From Callorhinus ursinus (Eukaryota > Chordata > Mammalia > Carnivora > Otariidae), in contig NW_020313005.1 in assembly GCF_003265705.1 (NCBI RefSeq), positions 16,622,109-16,686,108 of the forward strand: a stretch of 64,000 bases of DNA. The letters run 5' to 3'. This document shows positions 54,996 to 64,000 of this stretch, piece by piece. A model generated the notes under the pieces. The model worked only from the letters and a program-made list of their open reading frames with translations, was not told the DNA's origin and ran no database searches. A program made the translations under genes and the position numbers. Numbering within the stretch: position 1 is the first letter of the stretch; every line of letters begins with the position of its first letter.

Positions 54996-56269
54996 AAAAG
55001 CTGTTTGTGCATTCACCCATTCCAGAAACATTTGTGGAGGGTGTGCTTCTTCTAGACTTAGGCAATAAAAAGGGACAACATTAAGAAGTTGAAGGGGCTC
55101 CCCACCTCCCACGTGGGTAGGAGGTGGTATCTCCAGGGGACCTGGATCCTGCAGCAGAAGCCCAAAGACCACAGGAGCAGAGAGGACTGGAGCATGCACG
55201 CACTTGGCACAAGTCACAGGTACCAAACAGCTGACTGGAATGGATTCCATTGGTCTCATCAGAGAGCTCTTCCTCAGAGACCATGGCCCTGTCGCAAAGC
55301 GCAGTGAAATGAGAGTCATCCCATGGGCTACCTTTTCTTGGAATAATGCCCTTTCATTTACAAACCCTGGCTTGTCCCTAAACCATTCAACCCCTACTTA
55401 GAACTAACCTTCTCTTGCACATTTTTGAAATTGCAGATCATTGAGATAGAAATACAACCTACAGAGACAGAATCCTGAATACTATTTTTGTACCTGGTTT
55501 TGTCCACTTCAGTTACCAAAATCTTTAACAGTTAAGTAGGACAGTGGTGTTTAGGAGCCGTCACAGATCAGTGTGTGAGGAGCTCATTGTTAATATTCAG
55601 GGATTTTGTAGCCCGGTTTAAATCGTTGGCAACTTCAAATTGGCCCTAGTGGGAGTATTTACCTCACAGAAATCAGCAAACAGTACAAATCAGAGCTTTC
55701 TTTTTTTTTTTTTTACCCAGAGAGCTGGTTTACCAGCCTACCACTGCTGTAGGTACTAGTTAATAGAATTTACCCAGAGGACTATTTCACAACAAATGCA
55801 TGGGAAAGAATTGAAGCAATGCATGATAATAATACAAAATACCAATCATTCCCAAACTTTAGCCATTCCCAAACTTCAAACTTAGCCCTACTTGTACATA
55901 ACCTATATCAACATGCATACTATTTTCTAATTTAAAGCTATTGATTTTTTTAGATTTTTTAGAGGAATTTTTCTTATTGCTGTAAGTAAAAAAAAAAGTA
56001 TCTCTTCTCTAATTGTAATAAATGAATAACATTAAGATAATCACATATAAAAATAAAAGAAAATAACCATATATATACCACCTAAAATCATCCCACACAG
56101 CACCAGAGGCATATACAATGAAAAATAAGATTATAAAATGAGTTCTTATTATAGTCTCCAGTGTCTTTTCTCTAAGGAATGATCATTGCAAAGGTTACAG
56201 TACATATATTAATGTATATCACATATATGTCACGTGCATATAGTTATATATATTCAAATGCATTAGTTA
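54996..56269. other. Unique AT-rich sequence with small duplications
   Basis: No gene recognised. It contains T12 near 55704, A10 near 55990, and a small direct repeat CATTCCCAAACTT at 55847-55859 and 55864-55876. The 128-codon minus-strand frame 55319-54933 overlaps the neighbouring MIR and other frames on both strands and has no recognised family. Confidence 0.42.
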
Positions 56270-56430
56270 TAGATATGAACTCATTTAATCATTGTGAAAA
56301 AATTCTATGAGGAAAGTAATGTCGTACTCCGGTGTTACAGATAAGGAAGCTGAATATGGAGAGTTTAAATAACTTGCTTAAAGTTAGTGGCAAAGCCAAA
56401 ATGGAGCCCAGGCAGCAGACCTCCTGTTCT
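56270..56430 (+). repeat. MIR SINE relic
   Basis: AACTCATTTAATCATTGTGA, ATTCTATGAGGAAAGTAATG, TGTTACAGATAAGGAAGCTG, AATAACTTGCTTAAAGTTAG, TGGCAAAGCCAAAATGGAGC: the MIR 3' half in plus orientation and correct order. Confidence 0.75.
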
Positions 56431-57492
56431 TATGTTCTACATTTTGTGCCTATACTCAGCAACTTCTGTTAAAACTAAAAATACGTGTAATACCAGGATT
56501 GCACCAGTAATCCTGAATCTTGGAAGACGTAGAAAGCTATCCCATAAAAATAAAAGCAATATAATTAAAAGGACATATTTATGATTTAGGCTATTATAGC
56601 TTTGTGAGCAAAAATTAATGAATGTCCACTAGTAGGTATGTTATGGAAAGTGAGATGGAAGAGGAAAGAATCCTCTGTTCTTTTCCCTGCCATAGTAAAG
56701 AATTATAGGAAAGTAAAGCAAAGTTTTATTAAGATGCACTCCAAGGGAGGAGCGGGCCAATCAAGAGAGATGAAGGCCCTGGAAACTCTGGGCTGTGGGC
56801 TTACATTAGTTCTTTTTCTTTTGGTCACGACATTTGAGTGACAGGCCTGGATGATATAATAATTGGCCAACTAGGCATGTGGTTTCCCAGGATGTATTCC
56901 AAATACCTGCAGGGGGTAGGAAACCACAACATTATTTCTATTCTAGACACATAGGTCAAAAGGAACAAGCTGCTTCTTTCTGCACAAGTGCAACGTGCAC
57001 TTCCTCTTCCTCCGCTGGGAAGCTGTAACCACAGACCCACGGCTAGGTGGCTGGAATGGGGTGGTCCCCGGCGTGGTCCTCCGTCGGGGCTCTCCCTCAG
57101 GACATCTAAAGTCCATCCTGCTGCCACTCGTGCCGAGCCTCCTGCCTAAGAGTAAGTGGTAGAAGAAGAAAAGGGTATACTTACAGCATAGAATTTATGC
57201 GGCTTCCGAGAGAATAGATTCAAAGTAGGCTAGATGATTTGGAGGGATTTCCATGCGGTATCACTGAATAAGGAAAGAAAGATGTAGACAAAAACTGTAC
57301 AGGCAACCCAGTTTTACAAGATACACGTTCAAAGTATTCTTTCCCTGTCAGCCATAGGTGGTGAGAGCCTTGAAAGTGTCTGCCCCATCATAAGCGTGGA
57401 GCAATCTGTGCGATTTGTGTTTCCCACTACTGCTGAGTATGAATGCGATTTCACTTCACCTTGCCATTTGTACTTGTTCTGTGAATAATCCA
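56431..57492. other. Unique non-coding sequence
   Basis: No gene recognised. The 57000-57130 part has a few clustered CpG (CCCGGCGTGGTCCTCCGTCG) but is too short for a CpG island. The overlapping 100-codon minus-strand frame (57127-56825) has no known relatives. Confidence 0.45.
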
Positions 57493-57708
57493 TTGCACAT
57501 TTTTTTAAAGATTTTATTTATTTATTTGAGAGAGAGAGAATGAGAGATAGAGAGCACGAGAGGGAAGAGGGTCAGAGGGAGAAGCAGTCTCCCTGCTAAG
57601 CAGGGAGCCCGATGTGGGACTCGATCCTGGGACTCCAGGATCATGACCTGAGCCGAAGGCAGTCACCCAACCAACTGAGCCACCCAGGCGCCCCTGTTGC
57701 ACATTTTT
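57493..57708 (-). mobile_element. CAN-SINE with exact 12-bp TSD
   Basis: Minus-strand SINE, body 57505-57696: AAAGATTTTATTTATTTATT, GAGAGAGAGAGAATGAGAGA, GGAGAAGCAGTCTCCCTGCT, GCCCGATGTGGGACTCGATC, GGATCATGACCTGAGCCGAA, GAGCCACCCAGGCGCCCC. TTGCACATTTTT occurs exactly at 57493-57504 and 57697-57708. Relatively young. Confidence 0.95.
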
Positions 57709-57749
57709 ATCTGTTCATTAATCACTCCTTTTTAATTTGCAAGAGTTCT

Positions 57750-57803
57750 ATTTTTTTTTTTTGCTTTCTTTTTTTTTTTCATGTATGGCCCCTTCCTTGT
57801 AAA

Positions 57804-57834
<31 letters not shown>

Positions 57835-57842
57835 ATTTCTTC
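57750..57842. repeat. Poly(T) runs and (CT)n microsatellite
   Basis: T runs at about 57750-57779 followed by a CTCTCTCTCT tract at about 57806-57834. Pyrimidine-rich simple sequence; the frames through it are artefacts. Confidence 0.85.
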
Positions 57843-58869
57843 CAACAAATCTCTTGTTTGTCTTTTGACTTTGCTACAAAGGTTTTGGATTTTCATATAG
57901 TCCCACGTGTTTATCTTCTTTTTAAAAAGCTTCTGTTTGTTTTCAGTCTCAGGTTAAGAGTTGGGAAAAGGAAAACAAAATAGACATAAATAAAACCTTG
58001 GCTGGAGGGAGGGTCTCTTTCCTAACAAGACCAGGAATCTAAAATGAATCCCCCTTCTGGGCCATACCCTGATCTTCCTCGTAAAACATCATTAAGTCCC
58101 CCTCCCAGGCAGGAGAGGTGACATTACTACTTAAACATTTTATGCCTCAGTAGCATGCTATAAACTTCCATTCCATTCTACCGACCAGCCTGTGCCATCA
58201 CTGGACAAGCTTCCGAACCAAGAGTGTGAGAAAAGAAGGTGGTAGGTTGAGTTACATTAGCATATTGATGGCATAGCACTCCTTGTATTTTATTATCCTA
58301 ATTAGATGGGTATTAAGTTATATTTAAAGCTTAAATCTTCATTATATCCTGTTACTATTGTGGATTTTTAAAAATCCAACATGTCTTTGAATCAAGGTAG
58401 AGTCTTAATTTGGCTTTCCTGCCTATTATTTTGTCTGCTTGCCAGATTCTTCCTACTTTTTGAACTCAGTGCTGTATTTAATGGCCTCGTCAAACATATA
58501 GTTAATTTAGTGTTCCTTATGAAGGTCCTCTGGGGCCTCATGAAGCAATGGAAAGATAACTGGTTCTCTGGCTCTCCTCTGCTTTTGCCATCTCCAGTGC
58601 ACTCCCCTGCAAATTTGTCTTCCTCCAACCATCCCCAGACAAACAAATGCCCAAGCTTGAAGCTATGGATTCACCTGACACCTCTCCCCTTCACCCCAAC
58701 CACGTAGGAGCAAATACAATCTGAGGAGACCTGTGTTTTAGCTGGCTCCTCTCCTCTCTTCTCTGGTCAAGCTCTCCCAGGCTTAGCCTCAGCTTCCTGG
58801 GCCTGGGCTATCATAAGAGCATCAGATCTCAGCCAGTTCTCCATTCCAGTCTCCATCTGCTGCCAGAGC
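57843..58869. other. Unique non-coding sequence
   Basis: No gene recognised. The 108-codon plus frame 58381-58707 has a hydrophobic start but no recognised family and an 84-codon frame opposite it; treated as chance. Confidence 0.42.
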
Positions 58870-59445
58870 TGGCCTTCTAGAGAACACATATTTTGCCATT
58901 CCTCTTTGAAGAACCTGGAGGTGCTTAGAGGATAAAATGCAAGTTCCTTGGTGTGGTCCCCAGATGCTAACCTCATCTGACCCCAACTTACCTAAGCTAC
59001 CTTACCCTCATTGACTGTCCCATAGACAAGTAGAAATACCCTGGTATGAGGAGTGTAGATCGAGGTGAGAAACAGAGCCAATTCACACCCATCATGATTA
59101 CTTAATGGAGCTGCTCTTGATTTTCCTGCTGCCTGGAATGTCCTTTCCTTTTTCTCTGGGAGATTAAATTCTAGTGAGTATTTAAAGCCCAATTCAAGTG
59201 TCACCTCCTCTCTGAAGCTTTCCTAATACCCTAGTGAAAATGAAGTCCCCCCTCCTTTGGAGCTCCTTGATCATTTTTAATACCCTCATGCTAGCATTTG
59301 TGTTGTGTCTTGGTGAGTTGAGGTTTTGTTGTCATTCAACTGATTGCACATCTTTGAAGGGAGAGCCGACATCATGGTCATGTCTACAGATTTTGCCCAT
59401 AGCATAATCGAATGTAGCTGTTCCTCAATACAAGTATGTGGAAGG
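58870..59445 (+). repeat. L2 LINE 3'-end relic, long
   Basis: In order: GATAAAATGCAAGTTCCTTG, CTGACCCCAACTTACCTAAG, TCCTGCTGCCTGGAATGTCC, CAATTCAAGTGTCACCTCCT, CTCTGAAGCTTTCCTAATAC, GGGAGAGCCGACATCATGGT. It follows the L2 3' region closely over about 500 bases. Ancient and non-coding. Confidence 0.72.
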
Positions 59446-62400
59446 GAGGAGGGAGAGAAGGAGTGAGAGAGGAAGAGAAGAAAAGCAAGGAAGGAAATAC
59501 GTTTAACCTTAAACAAATACCTCCCTGGACTACACACAGCTTGTTTGCTTCTTGCTGGATTGTTTTGTTTTACTTCCTTGTTTATTTAAATTGATAAAAT
59601 AAGCACTACCAAATAACTGTGATTCTTCAAGTTTTGCTTGTCGTGAGGATTTAAAAAGTGACTTACACTGTATCACACGTAGAGTACTATATGTAAAAGT
59701 AAAAAATCACTTATTATTTTCATCATTAATCACATGATCATTTCTATTTTTATTAATTCCGGTTCTGATTCTAATGCATACTAAGAGGAAAAAAGGGCAC
59801 TTGCACAGAATCTAGGGTTAACATATCCTGTGTCTATTTTGCTGTACCTCATCAAGAAATTGATCCTCAGTCCCCTACTCAGCAAACAGGGAAAGAAGAA
59901 AAGGCAATGATGCTGGCACTTTTGACAAGGTGCACAGGAGAATGGGCAGAAGCCAGACAGGAGGTTTTGTGGAGCAAAGCCCAACAGCTAATACTAATGA
60001 GATTCCTAGAGAAGATAGCCAGAATTAAAAACATCGAGGGCAATGCTGAGAACCACCTGGACTAAGAGAGTTAATCAGAAACGGGACCTCCAGAGGTTTG
60101 CCCATCTCCCAGCTAAGCATTCTAGCACCTGATCAGGTGACTTCAGTTGCTGAGGGGTGACAGCTTAATTTACAAGAATGCCGAGCAACAGCAAATTTGA
60201 AAATAAACCAAACATACACTTCATAAGAAAAAGGAAATGTGATTCCGAACTCCATTGCATAGTTTCCCTGAAGCTTTACCAACCTTATAATTAGATGATA
60301 GCTAAACTGGATGAAACGTTCATATTAAATATTATGAGAAATTTATTGGAACTTGTGCTATGCCTCCTATTTATATTTCTGTCTAACTTGTCTCTCTTAT
60401 GTTAGTAGAGAATATGTATGCATGTATGTGTATATGTACTGTAGAATTTCCATTAGGAATTATTTCTGATGTCTTAAAAAAAAAGATTAACCTTGCTGGT
60501 ACCCAGTATAATTTATTTTAAAAAATGAAATTCCTACCACTGCAAAGGTTTTAATGGGTAGGCTTTGTTGGTATCCCTCCAGAAATCTCCCTGCCTGAGG
60601 CTGCAGTTTTCCTAAAAGGCTCACTCCCTGCAGATTCCAGTGGAAGCTCGCCTGCCCAACAGCTGTGAAATCAGACCAGTACTTCTCAATAAAATCACTC
60701 GCAGACAAAAGATGGGACTCACGACTACCTGAGCATTTTGTGCAGTCTGAAATAACTTGGTTTTTTAATAGCATGAGCCTTTGCATGCCTTTTCTGCCTG
60801 CCCTCCCTGGGCAACCAAGAGGCATTTTGCTATTCTGGGAACACAGACAAGCATCAGCCTCCACGTTAAGGATGGCTCAAAGGACCAAGAACTTAGCTCC
60901 TCCTAAAGCCTAGGGCATTGCTGTTCTCCGAGATACGATTTTAGCAAACTCTTTGATATTGACTTTTCTGAGAAATTGTGATTCTAGCAATCCTACTTCC
61001 TCTTTTACACAAACCTAAGAAAACTCTTCCAGGGTTTCCAAAACTATAAAATAAGATGTGGTTTGCATGGGCACTTGAAGGGTAGAAGGTGAAGGCACAA
61101 AGTTGGGAGTTCCTCACCTTTATCTGTCACTTTCCATCTCAGAGAGAGGGTACCTGGTTCTTTTAGCCTCATCAGGACTGTCCTGGTGTTTCCTAACAGG
61201 TTCAGAGAGGCCTCGCTCTTCTGGGTTCTTCTAAGAAGTGCCAGGACAGAGCTGGTGACAAGAATTCCACACCATCTAATATTGAGAGTGCACAATTGCC
61301 TCTATTTCCAGGCATATAGACACTTGTCTGTTTGGGATGCTAAGCCTTCTGCTCTATCCCCAATTCTGCCTTACAACCCTCTTTTTGTTTGTCCTGTAAA
61401 ATGGTCCATGTTCAGATCCAGTGTGTCTTATATGATCTCTATGTAGAGTCTTTCGTTGTAGCCCACTCTCTAGAAACATGTTCTTTGAGCATCCTTGAGG
61501 TTTCCTGTCTTTGGTGAGGAATTTCCTTTTCCAATAATCTCTTAGCCATAAACATGTGAATATTGAATTTTCCAGACAAACCTGATAGGGTCACTAAAGT
61601 GTTCATGGGTTCTTTACTCAAAGGACAAAGGCTTCTCTTATTTCTAATAGAGCTCCAGTAGGAGCTCCAGTAGGTATGTTGCAGGAAGCCAGCCAGTCCT
61701 CCTGCTCAGTACGGTGTTGTGTTAGCAGGTGCAGTAGAGATGAGAAGTAGAAAGAGAGTAATTGCGGGACTGACAATCATGTTGAATTCTAGAGGTCCAT
61801 TGCTAATGATAGTCATAGTAATTAAAGAAGAGCTGTCAACTACAGTTCTTTCTTTGCTCTTTAAAAAATGTTTTCTTTCCTTTCAGGTGCCCTATTTATG
61901 AGCTTGAAAAAATTCTAATGAAGGAAATCTCTCCTGATTTCGTCCTTAGTAAACACTGTATTTTTCAATCTAATCGAGATAAGACTAGGGCGATATTTCT
62001 GCTTACTCTCTTCATTTACTGTCACAATGAACTATGTCAAAAATTGCATTTTCCAAAAGAATTTTTGTTTGATTTTCTTGTTCTTTTCTTCTTTTCTCCT
62101 CTCCCTTCTGCTTCCCTTCCTTTCCTTTCTTCTTTCTTACTTTTATTGACTGAAAAGCTACTTCACCCAAACCCTGGATTGATGGTTTGGCTGAAAGAAA
62201 ATTATACGTTATTGTTCAAAAAACAATGAAAGATTCACTCTTTTGTAAACCTCTTCCTTTTTAAAGTAAACAGTATATTGAATAATGTCGTAAGTGTAGA
62301 AGAGGACATAAATTATAAATGTTAAGCTTAAAGAAAAATTTAAAAGACAGACATACCATATTACTACCTAAGAGGGGCTTGGGGTTACATGGATGTGTTT

Positions 62401-64000
62401 ACTTTATTGCATTTTGAGCATCTCTGATGTATAGAAAGAACTTGTGCTGTTTGAGGATACTCTTTAAGCTGAGTCTGGTGACTTGGTTGATTCCTTCTTG
62501 CCTCTGACCAGGAAAGTTGGGTTTCTGGGGGTTATTAAATGGTATCTCCCAAGCCCAGGGTTGGTAATCTGAACTGTGCTGCTTCTTCTTGGCTAAGTCC
62601 TGCTCTAGCTTCTCTCCATCGTCCATTTTCTCTCCATCACACTTCTGACAAGTCTTGCTCAGACTGTTGGACTGCCTTCTGGCATTGTTATGTGGAAAAA
62701 TTAATAAGCACAGTCATAAAGTGCTTTGACATTCTAAAGTGCTATAGAACTGCTTAATGATGATAGAATTACCATAGAGCTGTCTGGTTCCAATCACATC
62801 TTCAGAGGGAGTCTAGATTGAAATGACAGCTTTGGTAGGTGAGGTTGAAAATATATGAACTGTCAAAAAGATCAGAAATGGGTGGTGACATTGTCAGCTT
62901 TCCCTTCTTTGTCTTTGTCTGGGGTTGCCTCAACCCTATTGTAAAATATCTCTTCTAGAGCAGGGAATGCATCAGGAAGTCTGTTCAAAAGTCAAATGCG
63001 GATGGGTTAATAGCTATTCCTGTTGTGGTTTTGCTTGCATAGACTCCAGGTGGTTTCGTGAAAGGAGCTGGAATGGATAATTGATTTTATGTGCCCAAAC
63101 AATTCTACGGTGTTAAGTAATGAAATTCTGGCATTTTTCTAAAACATGTTCACATCCAGGGAGATAATACATTTAGTACCTTAATCCCAAAATTTCTCTT
63201 GAATTCTAAAGACCTTCACCTTCACTCCCCTTCAGTAGTCCCCTTCAGTTGTCCACTCTGCTGGCCACCTCCTGGGATTGGAAACTACTTGAAACTTCTA
63301 TAACCTTAAACCACTTTCTGATACTGTCATTCCCTCTTTCTATGGCCCTTGATCTTCTCTCATATCTACAACTATTCTATCGTATCTAAAAGTCCTCTGA
63401 TTATTCCCTTTTGTCCAAGTCTATCGGTTTCCTCTTGGTTCCACCTAACTTCTTCATCCATCTTAAAACACACTCAACTTACCCTACCCCCTTTTCCTTT
63501 TGACACAAGTGCCTCGAACAACCTCATTGCTGAGCCCCCACATCGTCCTCTCTTCTTTACATACAGGATCCCAAGCACTGCCGCATGGAAATTGTTTAGC
63601 TGTGTAGACTGGTGTCCTTAAAAAGTTATGGCTGGAAGCTAAGCTGTGCCCTTGGCATTTCTTGGTACTTTTTTACCTTGACTATTTCAACTCAACCACT
63701 CCCTTCCAGCTTCCTACACATTTTTTTTTTCACTCTCAACAGATGGCCTTGCCCCAAGCTCACCTGATGAAATAATCATGTATCACTTCTCTCAAATTTC
63801 ATATCTGCCTCCCATTTACAAATTTATCTGCATCCTTTATCCCCACTGTCTTCTTCCCTTCCATCTCAGCTAAAGAGGGGGCAGGTAAGCTCTACTTCAT
63901 GTGAACCCCACTCCATTAGTGAACCCATGTGCTCCATTTTATATTCAGAATCGTCTCTTTAGCCATTATCTTAAAAAAAATACACTCAAGTCTCTCCCAT
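59446..64000. other. Unique non-coding sequence to window end
   Basis: About 4.5 kb without a recognised gene, CAN-SINE, L1 or LTR. Small features: a 12-bp direct duplication GAGCTCCAGTAG at 61650-61661 and 61662-61673; A10 near 60477; a pyrimidine-rich stretch at 62070-62145; T10 near 63721. Frames of 60-125 codons are present (the longest is minus 60864-60487) without recognised families. Confidence 0.45.

Noticed and set aside
57000..57130. CpG cluster as a CpG-island promoter
   Set aside because: Too short and too few CpG; no associated exon or transcript signal.
21252..57696. tRNA-Lys-like heads as functional tRNA genes
   Set aside because: The tRNA-like parts are SINE heads followed by SINE bodies and A-rich tails; none is an isolated, foldable tRNA gene.
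57612..57983. 123-codon plus frame with SLSLSLSL run
   Set aside because: Begins in a CAN-SINE and runs through T and CT simple repeats.

Overview
This window is nuclear DNA from a mammal, almost certainly a carnivoran. It carries ten tRNA-derived CAN-SINEs with the caniform (non-dog, bear/seal/mustelid-like) consensus: a head resembling GGGGCRCCTGGGTGGCTCAG, a middle reading CTTCGGCTCAGGTCATGATC, a CT-rich stretch and an AATAAATAAAATCTTT tail. It also carries carnivore-type L1 LINEs, plus old mammal-wide repeats (MIR, L2, MLT1, MER5A-like, Tigger/MER8-like). The dog-type and cat-type SINE bodies are not seen, so an arctoid carnivore is the best guess. The species and chromosomal locus cannot be fixed from sequence alone.

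I found no protein-coding host gene, exon, RNA gene or CpG island that I can support. The window reads as intergenic or deep intronic DNA. The only recognisable coding sequences are decayed L1 ORF1 and ORF2 reading frames on the minus strand. Nearly all other open frames are chance frames, or lie in repeats or microsatellites.

Layout: 1-1.7 kb unique; 1.7-5 kb two 5'-truncated minus-strand L1 copies; 5-8.7 kb unique, with a TTTC microsatellite holding a 10-N assembly gap; 8.7-9.3 kb a short inverted-repeat element beside an MLT1 LTR; 9.6-21.2 kb mostly unique and free of SINEs, with possible conserved non-coding stretches near 10.4-10.9 and 16.9-17.2 kb; 21.25-23.77 kb five CAN-SINEs in 2.5 kb, the last carrying a piece of L1 5' end in its tail; 25.9-32.4 kb a near-complete minus-strand L1 with promoter region, ORF1 and ORF2, broken by stops and frameshifts and lacking its extreme 3' end; 32.4-64 kb unique DNA peppered with MIR and L2 relics, microsatellites, one MLT1, one Tigger/MER8-like element and five more CAN-SINEs, including one at 52.2 kb with a perfect 15-bp target duplication.

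No new multi-gene biological system is visible. The most unusual structure is the SINE/L1-5'-end composite at 23.43-23.77 kb. Next are two local tandem duplications (47.94 and 49.53 kb), the L1 without a 3' end, the young SINE at 52.2 kb, and the candidate regulatory stretches. Repeat family names come from memory of consensus sequences and were not checked against a library.
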